NCBI GenBank assembly: GCA_024195265.1
Contig: JAJLRJ010000010.1
Span: 37,358,709 to 37,422,708, forward strand
Origin: Dendrophyllia cribrosa
Taxonomy: Eukaryota > Cnidaria > Anthozoa > Scleractinia > Dendrophylliidae
DNA length: 64,000 nucleotides
Direction of reading: 5' to 3'
Shown: positions 10,301 to 20,908 of the stretch, in pieces
Layout of the letters: the number at the start of each line of letters is the position of its first letter
Position numbering within the stretch: the stretch's first letter is position 1
Notes under the pieces: generated by a model
Databases searched by the model: none
What the model was told of the DNA's origin: nothing
Seen by the model: the letters and a program-made list of their open reading frames with translations, nothing else
Made by a program: the position numbers and the translations under genes

Positions 10301-11032
10301 CTTATTGTTCTGCAATCCATAAATGTTGATTGGAAGGTTGTTTTGACGCTCAACCTTGGATATCTGACTCAGTGGTGTTGGAAAATCGATTCCAGTGAAG
10401 TCTAGGCCATCATCAGTGGAATAACTACCTGTTCTGTTTGTGTTAACATTTACAGGGAACAATGCTGATCGCAGTGCCCAGCGGAGACACTGGTTATCTC
10501 TGTTCTTCACATTGATGATAGCCTGCTTTGGTCTGAGTTTTGATGGGGTTGGGATAAATGTGCCACCTCGTAGTGGTTCATACATCCCGAACTCAAGGTA
10601 AACAGTTTTGATTTTATCAATCACCCAACCAGAACCCATCTGCTGCCATCTGGCAATCTCTTCCTTAAAACCATTGACAATGCCTTCCAGGATGCCCTCC
10701 TCTCGCAGCTTATAGAGATGTGTTACAATCAGTGGGTTAACGTTCCAAAAGAAGTGATCAATTTCTCGATTGCCATCGCCTTCCATTGAAAAGTGAACAT
10801 CGAATGACAAAGTGACCTTCACTCCACCAAGCTCTGTAACTTCGCGTGCTATTGTCTGGATAATAGCCGCCCTATTAGCTATGAAGAATGAATCGAGGTC
10901 CTTGATTTGGTAGTCATCAGGGACGTTCATCTTGTAGCCATGGAACCAATCACCAAAGTAGTCTTGGTTCCTTGGGTTAAAGTCAAGACCTTGAGCCGCC
11001 ATGTTCATATCGATCTGCTGTGCCATTGCCAT
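7307..11032 (-). pseudogene. Polinton protein-primed family B DNA polymerase (PolB), broken
   Basis: Start ATG 11032 lies nine bases after a TATA box. Visible motifs in order are ExoI (WVIYADFESI), Cys/His pairs (CHICG, then DHCHITGKYR, an endonuclease VII-like motif), ExoII (NLKGYDAHH), ExoIII (LETDVLLLADVFE), PolA (YLDANNLYGWAMS), PolB (KLMNNSVFGKTMEN) and PolC (YTDTDSL). Intact length would be near 1,240 residues. It is broken by a frameshift at a ten-G run (9477-9486), frameshifts near 8,540-8,690 and 8,080-8,160, and an in-frame TAA at 7508-7510. The original stop is TAA at 7307-7309. Confidence 0.93.
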
Positions 11033-11040
11033 GTGGGTGG

Positions 11041-11048
11041 GTATATAC
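11041..11048 (-). promoter_or_regulatory. TATA-like box before PolB
   Basis: On the minus strand GTATATACCC precedes ATG 11032 by about eight bases, which supports that start over the longer open frame to 11,068. Confidence 0.55.
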
Positions 11049-11134
11049 AGGGGGTGTGATTTCTCCAATTGGTAATACCCCCACCCCTGGGGTGGTGATC
11101 TCGTACCGGAGCAGCATATATAAACAGACTAGAG

Positions 11135-11304
11135 TAGTATGGGGGGGGGGGGGGGGGGGGAGGGGTTGGTGCATTCGGGATCACCCAAAATAAGCCCCAA
11201 AGGCCCGAATTACCGCCCCACGGATGAATGCAATGAATCCGTGGGGCGGTAATTCGGGCCTTTGGGGGCTTATTTTGGGTGATCCCGAATCACCCCCCAT
11301 ACTA
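11135..11304. repeat. Large palindrome at the right end of the Polinton
   Basis: Arms 11173-11225 and 11237-11290 are complementary over 53 bases with one extra G in the right arm, around an 11-base loop. Outside these, TAGTAT plus a G run on the left matches a C run plus ATACTA on the right, but the left G run has expanded to 20 bases (11141-11160). It could be two abutting terminal repeats or a hairpin end. Confidence 0.8.
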
Positions 11305-11873
11305 CTTCTGTGTTCTTTCTGTAAAATGGAAACAGAAACTATGTTTCATTTCTTATGCAATTGTCCTCACTCGTATGCATTTTGGAAAGATTTCGAGAAG
11401 TATTATTTTTCTTTGACAAGAAAGCCAGTTCACCTTACTCTAAAAGATATCGTTCTTGGTATCTTATTACTGGAATGCCCCTTACTTAATTATTTACTAC
11501 TTGTGGGAAAAATATATCTCTGGAATTGCAGAAGAAATGAAGCACTTCCTAACATAGATAGTTACAAAATTAAAGTCAATATAAAATATGAAACAGAAAA
11601 GTACATATGTTGTAAAAATAAGAGTTTTAAATAAATTAATGGAAAAATGGAAAATATAACTTACTTTTAGCTTGTAATAGCTCTGATGTATCAATGCAAG
11701 ATTTGTAAGTATGTAAACAGATAAGTATGTGAGTATGTAAAAGTATGAGTGCGTCTGTGTGTGTGTGTACGTGTGCTGTGTGCGAATATGTTGAGAGTGC
11801 TGTATTCATTTATGTAATATTTTGTACTGATGTAGTAAATAAAATAATAAAAATAAAAAAATATAAAAAAAAA
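11305..11873 (+). mobile_element. 3' remnant of a LINE (non-LTR) retrotransposon
   Basis: An open frame through 11634 contains C-S-F-C...H-F-L-C-N-C-P-H and an F-W pair, the pattern of the zinc-binding domain at the C-terminus of LINE reverse transcriptases. After its stop comes an A-rich tail (11838-11873), typical of a LINE 3' end. The 5' part, including the polymerase, is absent; the frame runs out of the palindrome to its left. Confidence 0.7.
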
Positions 11874-12104
11874 GTTTTGAACGTAGGCTATCCTGAAAAA
11901 AAAATTATCTATCTCTCACTGTTACCAGCTATTACTGACTCCTCCGGCATGCTTGAACGAGAAAAACAACTCACTGAAAAACATTTATATTATATCATTC
12001 ATTGGAGCTACCTGAGCTACCGCCTGTAGCTAAAAATATTAAAAAAGAAAATTGCAGACAAGTTCATTGTTAAAGAAGCTAGCTTTGTCACGCTGTCTGA
12101 GTAA

Positions 12105-12113
12105 GACCAATGG
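12105..12113. other. Empty target site of the Mutator-like insertion in copy B
   Basis: GACCAATGG is present once here, whereas in copy B it flanks the insertion on both sides. Confidence 0.85.
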
Positions 12114-12186
12114 GCTTAATATGCAAATATTCTATCATAAGAGTGAATCCGTCAAAACATCAGGTTTATTATTTATCAAAACTCAC

Positions 12187-13734
12187 CTGCAGGATTGCTG
12201 CCAATTGATAGCTGTTTAACGGATCCAGACAAAGACTCTTCTTGTCCTTCATGCACTTGCATTTCTACAATTTGGTTAAATAGATCTAAATACAGTGATA
12301 AATATTGAAGAATTACTTTAAGAAAATTCTGGGGTGAAAGTAAGACAATCATCTTTGGATGGAATTCTCTGCATTGATCTCATGAATTGTTAACGCTCAT
12401 ACTTATGAGTAAGACTGTAGTCGATAGTGATATGGGTACAGGCAATTTTTTAAACTGAAGTTCAAAGGTTTCACAAAGTATAATACATATTGAGATATAA
12501 TATTTTCTTAAAAGTTTTCCAAAGTTAAATGGGTTGCACGTTGTGTCTTGATAAAATCACTTAAACCAACACTCTGGAATGAAAATGATGACCATCCTCG
12601 GACCTTGATGGATTAAGACATCTTCGAAATCCCAAGATGGGAAAAGCTGTAACATAAGGCTTTATATAGCCGGTTTCATTAATTTTCTATTCCAAACCGA
12701 GTGCGAGTAAATATTGACATTCCTAGCTCAAACTTACCCGTTTGCTTGACGATAGTACGTAGTTCAAGAACACCGATAATGGGGTCGTGGTCCAACAGAT
12801 CTTTTCTCTCCCTATTTGGTGCCTTTCGACGATCGACTTCTTGCTGATCTTTCTTAGGTAGGTCACTGCTGGGGTCTTCAGCATCCGCAAACTCAAAGGG
12901 CCTCACTGAATGTACTCTGATGTCTCCAAACAGAGAGCGATTGTTAGAGCCCGAAATGGTAAAGAAAACAAAATTATCCTTGTGAGAGATATAACCACGA
13001 CTGTCTCTTTGTTTCTCTTTACTTCGAGAGCTCAACTCATAAGTTGGCAAAGTCGCATTCACTGAATTAAATTCCTCGTCTTCTAAGTTTTCTGTGCTCA
13101 AGTTAAAGTCTCCTCCTATGATAAAACAGGATACGTTCTTCTCCTGACATACCTCTTGCAAGAAGCAAGTGAGACCATTAAAAGCTTTTATTTTTAACTC
13201 CTGTTTCATCTTGTAAGGCCCATGCCACGAGACAGCTAAGAAGGGTGTATATTTAGAAGCTTCACCTCGACTCTGTAACTTAACTATTGCAGTACGTCTA
13301 AGAACCTCACTTGTGTCTATATCAGATCTTTTGTCCAACCTTTCCTTGATTATCGTACTTGATGTGGCCGTAGTATCCACAGGCTCGCCATCGAAATCGT
13401 TCTTACGCCACATCACTGCTGATTCACTTCCATTAGCAACGAAGCCATAGTCACATGTACCACTGACATCGACTACTTTTTCCTTGAAACATCCGGGAAG
13501 TTCTTGACAAAATATCACAGACGCGGAAAAGTTGCGAATGTTTGTCGATAACAGCATCCTTCGGTCATCTACACTTCCCTTCCCGCTGCTCTTCCCGTTC
13601 ATGTTGACTGTTTTTACAAAGTAGCTTGGTAATGGAGCAGACTTCAGACGCGCATTCTGAGTGGCTTCCTTCAATTCGCAGTCGTTTTCAAGATGGGTTG
13701 GCAGTGTAAGTTCTGATATTGTAGGATCATCCAT
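12187..13734 (-). CDS. EEP-superfamily (endonuclease/exonuclease/phosphatase) protein, copy A
   Basis: Exon 1 runs from ATG 13734 to 12738 (332 codons plus one base) and ends at a GTAAGT donor. An in-phase exon at 12264-12187 lies between AG and GTGAGT, and the 3' end was not found. Motifs of the EEP fold appear in order: IFCQELPG (metal-binding Glu), AVSWHGPY (His), GGDFNLS (Asp/Asn) and LLDHDPIIGV (Asp-His). The introns argue against a LINE endonuclease. I cannot say whether it cuts DNA, RNA or lipid phosphate. The frame has no stop, so it may be functional. Confidence 0.7.
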
Positions 13735-13760
13735 ACTGCTCCTCGTCGGTCTATTGTCTG

Positions 13761-15862
13761 CCGGGTGATTCGTGATGAAGCAATTCAGCCTAAAGCAAAA
13801 AATAAGACACGAAAGTTCTACAATAACTCGAAACGATATCTGCACCGGAAAAATTGACTGGACGTTGAATGTAAATTCAAAGCTTCAAGAGTGCCATAAT
13901 TTTGTAGAAGACGTCTGACCGCTATCTCACCTCCTAGCCGGTTTTACTCACATATTAAGTGAAGGGCCGGTAGCGAGACACAGTCCTCGATTGTAGCGCG
14001 GGTAATAACACCGACGTAAGCGGGTACCTGATTTTCGATAAAAATAAAATCCGGATCACCGTCGCCTACTGAAGTTAGTTAATAAAGTTTGATTTCGTAC
14101 AGTTTACGTCGGAAAAGTGGCCATCCTCTTTTTAAAGACAGTTTTAAGCGAGCCTCGGTCTTTGTTTTGGTGCGACACGTAGGCTCGTGTTTATTGAGCG
14201 AATCACGTGACAAAACAGGTGCACACACGGATGTTTTACAGGATAAAAAACTTTCACATATAGAGTGAACAAAAAATCGTCGAATTCTATACTGTTAAAT
14301 ACCATGAAATGAAAAGCGATACATGAAAGTATTGCTCAATCCTTTTCACTTCAATGATCACACTTAAAGATTTCGTCGACAGCTTAAATGTTGGAATATA
14401 ACATTGACCGGCTGTTTGACTAAGCTATAGGAGTGAAAGTTCACTTAAACTGCTGATACTCGACATTGAATAATTTCATCTCCATGCAAAGAAAATCCGA
14501 CACTTAGCATAATTAATGCGAACTTTCATCAAAAATTTAATTGTTCTTTCTGCAATGATTGAAATATAATCACTTTGACTTCATTCAGCTAAACTGACAT
14601 TTTCTGTTTATCCGGCAGAAGATTGTTTCAAGGGCAATGGATTGAGATTATGGTGATTATGGTGTCCGGACGCAAATAGCGTTTGACACGACAGGCAAAA
14701 AGAGAAGGACTATTTCGAATAGAAGTTTCGAAGCGAGGCATTGCTGTTAAGCAGCCATTTTTGTAATAAAAACTGGTTGTTGTGAATTTTAATGACAAAA
14801 TTTGTAAAAAATTAATATGTCGTTCATTCTAACATGCGTCAGTTAACCAGGAAAAGTGTACTTCATCTGAGAGCACTTTTATTGCCTAAACAATTCTTGG
14901 ATGGAATACTAAATTTCAAGTTGAAATTGACACAACATCTGCATCTTCTACAGAAATGAATCGGTCATTACTTTTTTACATTTCAATGAACCTTGTTTTG
15001 TCTCCATGTTTTAAAAATGATATTTTTTTACTGCCATACGGAAACTTTGCCGGTATTGCTTGCGGCGTACGCGCATTTTACTGAATATAGTCTGGTGAGC
15101 TTGGTAACCAGAAATATCAGCTCATTTTGTAAACAGATCTAAAAAAGTATTGTTGAATATCCGATTTAAATGTCTAGTTAGTATGATTCTGAAGTTGTTT
15201 CTGACACAAAGATGACTCATGCAAAGACTATCAGAAACTTAACAAACTGGGTTAGCCAGGACTATGAGAGACCGATCCAAACGGGGTTCTAAAAGGACAG
15301 AAAAAAGATTAACATCAGTTTTATAAACGTTATGGGAACGCTACACTTAGAAAATTCACTTAGCAACTGGTTAATGCAAAAGCGATTTTGTGTCGACAAT
15401 TTTATTTTTCACTTTTGCGGGACAAGTTGAGATTCACAGGCCCGCGTTAAGGTGGCTCCAAGTAGTTTCTTTTTGTTCCTGACACTTCCCTTTTTGAATG
15501 CACTGATACATAATGTTACTTTAGTTCAATGAATCCGAGCTTAGACGAGCCGAGAAAAGTCGAGAACGCCGGTAGAAAAGGCTGGAACAGTTCTTTATTA
15601 CGTCTCCTGTAACTGATAAGAGCGACGCTGATGCACTTTGGATCTTTGTTTGACCCTTTTTGTTTTGTTTTTAACCTGTTTCACTCCAGTTCTCATACGA
15701 AAGCTGTTTAGCCGCCATCTTGAACTTTCTTTCATCTACCAACACGACCGTCTCGTATTTCCTTTTACAGATAACTGGTAACTTGCCAGCCAAGTCTCTG
15801 GTCAGCGAGCCGATGGTTTTAAAGTTGCAAGAAAAAAATCACGTTTTGTAACAGCACCTTTA
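13761..15862. repeat. Direct repeat R1 (upstream region of EEP gene A)
   Basis: About 2.1 kb that recurs at 17,583-19,708 with scattered substitutions and small indels. It begins just upstream of the EEP exon and ends inside a copy of the plus-strand exon described at 19,616. That exon copy is cut off and has one A fewer in an A run, so it is frameshifted here. I see no other gene in it. Confidence 0.9.
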
Positions 15863-15866
15863 AATT

Positions 15867-16235
15867 AGTAGATAGGAAAGAAGGGTTCTGGCACACTCCT
15901 CGGCCGCTCCTTTTTAGCACAAATAATAATTTATTTTACCTTTCCCCTACTTTTAGCACTAACTCACAAATTGCACGCGCGCGCACCAAAATTGTTCCAA
16001 ATCCACGTGTCCCGACTCTCCAGAATCACAAAAAAACAACAAGAAAGTCTGCTCAATTTCCAGCATAACCCACTCATCTCTGCAAAAAAACAACACAAAT
16101 TCTTCCAAATTTTAGAAAAAATTCAATCAAATTCCATGTTATTCGAAAAAGTTTGACAAAATTCAATTAAATTCCATGTTGTTTGACAAAGGGCGGCCTC
16201 GTCGTTCGCGCCAGAACCCTTCTTTCCTATCTACT
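15867..16235. repeat. 369-bp element with 26-bp perfect terminal inverted repeats
   Basis: The ends AGTAGATAGGAAAGAAGGGT... (15867-15892) and their exact complement (16210-16235) face each other, with partial similarity continuing inward (CTCGGCCGC-like). The interior is A/T-rich and non-coding. It directly abuts both R1 and a 13-base G run. It may be the terminal repeat region of the second Polinton remnant. Confidence 0.75.
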
Positions 16236-16427
16236 GGGGGGGGGGGGGATGAGGGATTAAAGGAGGGGAAAAATTCTCTCCCAAAATTCTGTCGCCGGGA
16301 AAATCTGGTGGTGGAAAAATCTCTCCCGGGAAAATCAACAGGAGAAAAGAATTCATTTCCCCCAGAAAATCAACCCACATGAAAACTGAATTTATTTCCG
16401 CAGGTTCGAAAATGAAATAGTCACATG

Positions 16428-16493
16428 AAAAAGAATTTGAATTTCAAATTTCATTCTCAGGGGAGAACGAAATTTGAATTTGAAATTCTTTTT
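16428..16493. repeat. Hairpin with ~31-base arms
   Basis: AAAAAGAATTTGAATTTCAA and the following bases pair with the complementary arm ending GAAATTCTTTTT, with two or three mismatches and a very short loop. Confidence 0.6.
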
Positions 16494-16686
16494 CCTCCAG
16501 CTTTTTTTGGGAGAGGAAAATTTCCATCCCAATCTCAAAAAATCTTCTCACAGATTTCCTCATGCTGAGTTTTTCTATCTTCCATCTTGATCAAAGCAAA
16601 GTTTTCCGCTTTCACATCATATCCCAATCTTTTCAGCAGATGAAACAAAACAAACTGGGAGGATAGAAATTTCTTTCTCCCTCAAA

Positions 16687-16926
16687 ATGGATGATGAAAG
16701 CGAGCGAAGCGACCTCACCTGCTCAGAGGATGAATCAATGAGCGAAGATGAAACTCCAACAACATCTGACGAGGAATTCATTGTCTCAGATACAGAGGAA
16801 AAAGAAGCAGACTCAATGGAAGAACTCGTTGAGGAAAATGAAAAGCTCAGAAAGGAAAACAAGATTCTCAAAAAGCAAAATGAAATCCTCTGGTGGAAAC
16901 TGAAAGAAAGCGGTGTATCCCAATGA
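16687..16926 (+). CDS. Acidic coiled-coil protein, 79 aa, in Polinton remnant 2
   Basis: A complete short frame whose first half is Asp/Glu/Ser-rich (MDDESERSDL...) and whose second half is a leucine-zipper-like coiled coil (VEENEKLRKENKILKKQNEI). It lies beside the integrase fragment and reads toward it. No family recognised. Composition suggests a small nuclear or DNA-associated protein, but that is inference, and a fortuitous frame is possible. Confidence 0.45.
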   Translation: MDDESERSDLTCSEDESMSEDETPTTSDEEFIVSDTEEKEADSMEELVEENEKLRKENKILKKQNEILWWKLKESGVSQ

Positions 16927-17005
16927 ATATGAATGACAAACATTCATATTCTGACGCGCGTTATTGACATATGGCGGCCAATCAAAAAATGCCATTTCGG
17001 CATTG

Positions 17006-17023
17006 TGTCTAACGCGTTAGACA
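17006..17023. repeat. 18-bp perfect palindrome, copy 1
   Basis: TGTCTAACGCGTTAGACA is its own reverse complement and recurs at 17053-17070, 47 bases away. Confidence 0.9.
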
Positions 17024-17052
17024 GTTTTTTGGGGGATAAATTGGATCAATTT

Positions 17053-17070
17053 TGTCTAACGCGTTAGACA
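17053..17070. repeat. 18-bp perfect palindrome, copy 2
   Basis: Identical to the palindrome at 17006-17023. It overlaps the TAA stop (17064-17066) of the leftward integrase fragment. Confidence 0.9.
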
Positions 17071-17582
17071 CCAAGCTTTTCCACATCACTCAGCGGAACC
17101 CAAGAATTGAATTTATCGGGATATCCTTTCCACTTAACTAAAGCTTTCTTTTTCTTCTGGTCCCGGCGAAGAACCTTTTCAATGCGAAAAATATCTTGCG
17201 TTGTCCTTTGAACTTCCGCCTCGTAAAATGATCCAGTTATTTTTTCTCCCAACAGATCGACTAATTTATACGTCGGAGGATTTGTGTTTAAAACCTCATC
17301 GATAACAAATATCTCTTCGGTCCAGTTTGGGGTGAAACCTTTGTCGAATATCTTTCGTTTGTATTTTGAAATTCGGACTTTATCGCCGATCTTGAATTTT
17401 GCTGGGTTGTGTTTTGCATAAAGTAAATCTCCGTATAAATTAGCGAAAACCTTTTTCTCATTTTTCCGTTCGCTGGCCTGCGCTGGGGTCATCCGAATGC
17501 TCGAATGAAAACGGTGATTATATTGATCCACTAACTCATCTAGTTTGTCAAAAAACACCGTATTATTGTTAGCGCTAAACAT
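17064..17582 (-). pseudogene. C-terminal part of a Polinton-type integrase with chromodomain
   Basis: The frame is open to the junction with repeat R2 at about 17,582, where the catalytic core has been lost. It contains a YNHRFHSSIRMTPAQA-type segment typical of the end of an integrase core, an SH3-like DNA-binding part (KFKIGDKVRISKYK...FTPNWTEEIF) and a chromodomain (ALVKWKGYPDKFNSWV). Chromodomains on integrases can steer insertion to particular chromatin. This differs from the integrase at 6,409, which has no chromodomain, so it belongs to another element lineage. Confidence 0.85.
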
Positions 17583-19708
17583 CCGGGTGATTCGTGATGA
17601 AGCAATTCAGCCTAAAGCAAAAAATAAGACACGAAAGTTCTACAATAACTCGAAACGATATCTGCACCGGAAAAATTGACTGGACGTTGAATGTAAATTC
17701 AAAGCTTCAAGAGTGCCATAATTTTGTAGAAGACGTCTGACCGCTATCTCACCTCCTAGCCGGTTTTACTCACATATTAAGTGAAGAGCCGGTAGCAAGA
17801 CACAGTCCTCGATTGTAGCGCGTGTAATAATACCGACGTAAGCGGGTACCTGATTTTCGATAAAAATAAAATCCAGATAACCGTCGCCTACTGAAATTAG
17901 TTAATAAAGTTTGATTTCGTGCAGTTTACGTCGGAAAAGTGGCCATCCTCTTTTTTAAGACAGTTTTAAGCGAGCCTCGGTCTTTGTTTTGGTGCGACAC
18001 GTAGGCTCGTGTTTATTGAGCGAGTCACGTGACAAACAGGTGCACACACGGATGTTTTACAGGATAAAAAACTTTCACATATAGAGTGAACAAAAAATCG
18101 TCGAATTCTATACTGTTAAGTACCATGAAATGAAAAGCGATACATAAATGTATTGCTCAATCCTTTTCATTTCAATGTTCACACTTAAAGATTTCGTCGA
18201 CAGCTTAAATGTTGGAATATAACATTGACCGGCTGTTTGACTAAGCTATAGGAGTGAAAGTTCACTTAAATTGCTGATACTCGACATTGAATCATTTCAT
18301 CTCCATGCAAAGAAAATCCGACACTTAGCATAATTAATGCGAACGTTCATCAAAAATTTAATTGTTCTTTCTGCAATGATTGAAATATAATCACTTTGAC
18401 TTCGTTCAGCTAAACTGACATTTTCTGTTTATCCGGCAGAAGATTGTTCAAGGGCAATGGATTGAGATTATGGTGATTATGGTGTCCGGACGCAAATAGC
18501 GTTTGACACGACAGGCAAAAAGAGAAGGACTATTTCGAATGGAAGTTTCGAAGCGAGGCATTGCTGTTAAGCAGCCATTTTTGTAATAAAAACTGGTTGT
18601 TGTGAATTTTAATGACAAAATTTGTAAAAAATTAATATGTCTTTCATTCTAACATGCGTCAGTTAACCAGGAAAAGTGTACTTCATCTGAGAGCACTTTT
18701 ATTGCCTAAACAATTCTTGGATGGAATACTAAATTTCAAGTTGAAATTGACACAACATCTGCATCTTCTACAGAAATGAATCGGTCATTACTTTTTTACA
18801 TTTCAATGAACCTTGTTTTGTCTCCATGTTTTAAAAATGATATTTTTTTACTGCCATACGGAAACTTTGCCGGTATTGCTTGCGGCGTACGCGCATTTTA
18901 CTGAATATAGTCTGGTGAGCTTCGTAACCAGAAATATCAGCTCATTTTGTAAACAGATCTAAAAAAGTATTGTTGAATATCCGATTGAAATGTCTAGTTA
19001 GTATGATTCTGAAGTTGTTTCTGACACAAAGATGACTCATGCAAAGACTATCAGAAACTTGACAAACTGGGTTTGCCAGGACTATGAGAGACTGATCCAA
19101 ACGGGGTTCTAAAAGGACAGAAAAAAAGATTAACATCAGTTTTATAAACGTTATGGGAACGCTACACTTAGAAAATTCACTTAGCAACTGGTTAATGCAA
19201 AAGCGATTTTGTGTCGACAATTTTATTTTTCACTTTTGCGGGACAAGTTGAGATTCACAGGCCCGCGTTAAGGTGGCTCCAAGTATTTTTTTTTTGTTCC
19301 TGACACTTCCCTTTTTGAATGCGCTGATACATAATTTTACTTTAGCTCAATGAATCCGAATTTGAGAGTCCAGGCTTAGACGAGCCGAGAAAAGTCGAGA
19401 ACGCCGGTAGAAAAGGCTGGAACAGTCCTTGATTACGTCTCCTGTAACTGATAAGAGCGACGCTGATGCACTTTGGATCTTTGTTTGACCCTTTTGTTTT
19501 GTTTTGTTTTGTTTTTAACCTGTTTCACTCCAGTTCTCACGACGAAAGCTGTTTCCCCGCCATCTTGAACTTTCGTTCATCTACCAACACGACCGTCTCC
19601 TATTTCCTTTTACAGATAACTGGTAACTTGCCAGCCAAGTCTCTGGTCAGCGAGCCGATGGTTTTAAAGTTGCAAGAAAAAAAATCACGTTTTGTAACAG
19701 CACCTTTA
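17583..19708. repeat. Direct repeat R2, second copy of the EEP upstream region
   Basis: Same sequence as R1 (13,761-15,862) with small differences, including a short insertion near 19,363. R2 lacks the adjoining EEP exon, which is replaced by the Polinton remnant. It continues into the complete plus-strand exon at 19,616-19,741. Confidence 0.9.
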
Positions 19709-19741
19709 TTGGATTATATGTTTCAGCTGTACACCTTTAAA
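19616..19741 (+). CDS. Candidate single exon of an unidentified gene, 42 codons
   Basis: A TTTCCTTTTACAG acceptor precedes 42 open codons (ITGNLPAKSL...FQLYTFK) and a GTAAGTAC donor follows, all in one phase. The copy of this exon in R1 is truncated and frameshifted, whereas here it is intact, as expected if selection kept only one. I do not recognise the protein and did not find flanking exons. It could be a gene fragment carried in the duplication. Confidence 0.4.
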
Positions 19742-20908
19742 GTAAGTACTCAGCAGATAAACATTTAGTTGTGACCCAAAAAACACTACATTTGTTGCCG
19801 TCCATAAGCGGGCAACTTTCCCACGCGAATACTCAATCGAAGGCATGGACACACACAAACCCTATATATTTTAACCTTCCATAATAATTCAATAATAATA
19901 ATTGGAAATTATTCCTCAGTTTAATGAGGGTGACACGCAATCGATAATTCATTTCAATATTGTTCTACACTCTACGTGCCTTATACTTCTATTATTGTTT
20001 ATGTCCGGGGGGGGGGGGAGGGGTGGTGGGTTATTTTACCGAAATCACGCCTAAATAGACAACTACTAGTTGCTAACCTAAGCTAAATTAGAAGATAAAT
20101 AACAATAAATGCGAAAAGTGAATAACAAAACCTATAATTATTACAAATACTTTCCTTCACGTTAAAAACTAAAATTTCAACTACCCGAAGTATAACAGCC
20201 CCACAGAACCCTTTACCTTACCGTTTCCTACGTGAACACCTCTCCTTTCAATTCAAGAGAGTGTAAAATCGGCGGTTTTAGTTTCAACCTTCCTCGCTTT
20301 TAACAGTGTTTTATATTACAGTTTATTTTACCATCATACTATACCCCATTGTCCGTTTAGTCTTTAATTTCTACATATCACATTATAATCTATAGAACAG
20401 AGCTTTGGAACAGAACAAGGCTTGTACTGTGCTGCAATGATGTTTCACAAAAGATATTTTTGACATACCTTATTTACTAGAGGCGTTTATTCAAGAGAGA
20501 TGTTTAATTCTGATGGGGCGTTTATTTTTGGGGATGTGAAATTTGGAATTAAAAAGGCTACGGTTCAGAAGCTATTATTTATATAGCAAAAACGATTAGT
20601 CTCAAGATCAACTTTGTGACCAGAACTTGGAATTGATAATGCGATACTAATTATATTGAAATATGTAATTGTACTGAATCCATTTTGAGAGTGTTTCAAA
20701 TTCCAAATAACCGCTCCTTTTCTATCAGGCTCTTCCTCCGTTTAAAATTCTAGAAATTTCAATTTGCATCCGATTCAAAGTTTTGGAATAACCTTGAGAT
20801 ACATGTTAGTTTCACGAAAGGTGCAGGATTTTGTGTATATAGTTTAATGTTTTTTCCAAATTATGTAAAAAAAAATTGTGAAACACAAGTAAAATCATGA
20901 TAAAATAT
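19742..20908. other. Non-coding A/T-rich stretch
   Basis: I see no supported gene. A 12-base G run lies at 20007-20018; otherwise the sequence is unstructured. Confidence 0.5.

Larger units (their letters stand above)
1..11170. mobile_element. Polinton/Maverick (adintovirus-like) element, left end outside window
   Basis: This block combines a protein-primed family B DNA polymerase, a retrovirus-like integrase, an FtsK/HerA-type packaging ATPase and a capsid-like protein, which together define Polintons. Genes are packed with intergenic gaps of only tens of bases and share a TATA-like box. The left terminal repeat is not in the window and the right end lies near the palindrome at 11,135. No adenain-like protease or obvious minor capsid gene is visible, so they are either left of base 1 or lost. 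Multiple frameshifts and stops show a decayed endogenous copy. Confidence 0.9.
11872..13760. repeat. Segmental duplication, copy A (EEP gene region)
   Basis: This block is nearly the same as 22,190-25,350, apart from point differences and a 1,262 bp insertion in the other copy. It contains EEP gene A and its 3' intronic sequence. Confidence 0.9.

Noticed and set aside
13761..19708. R1 and R2 as long terminal repeats of a retrovirus-like element
   Set aside because: They contain the upstream region and an exon copy of host genes, and I see no primer-binding site, polypurine tract or gag/pol between them.
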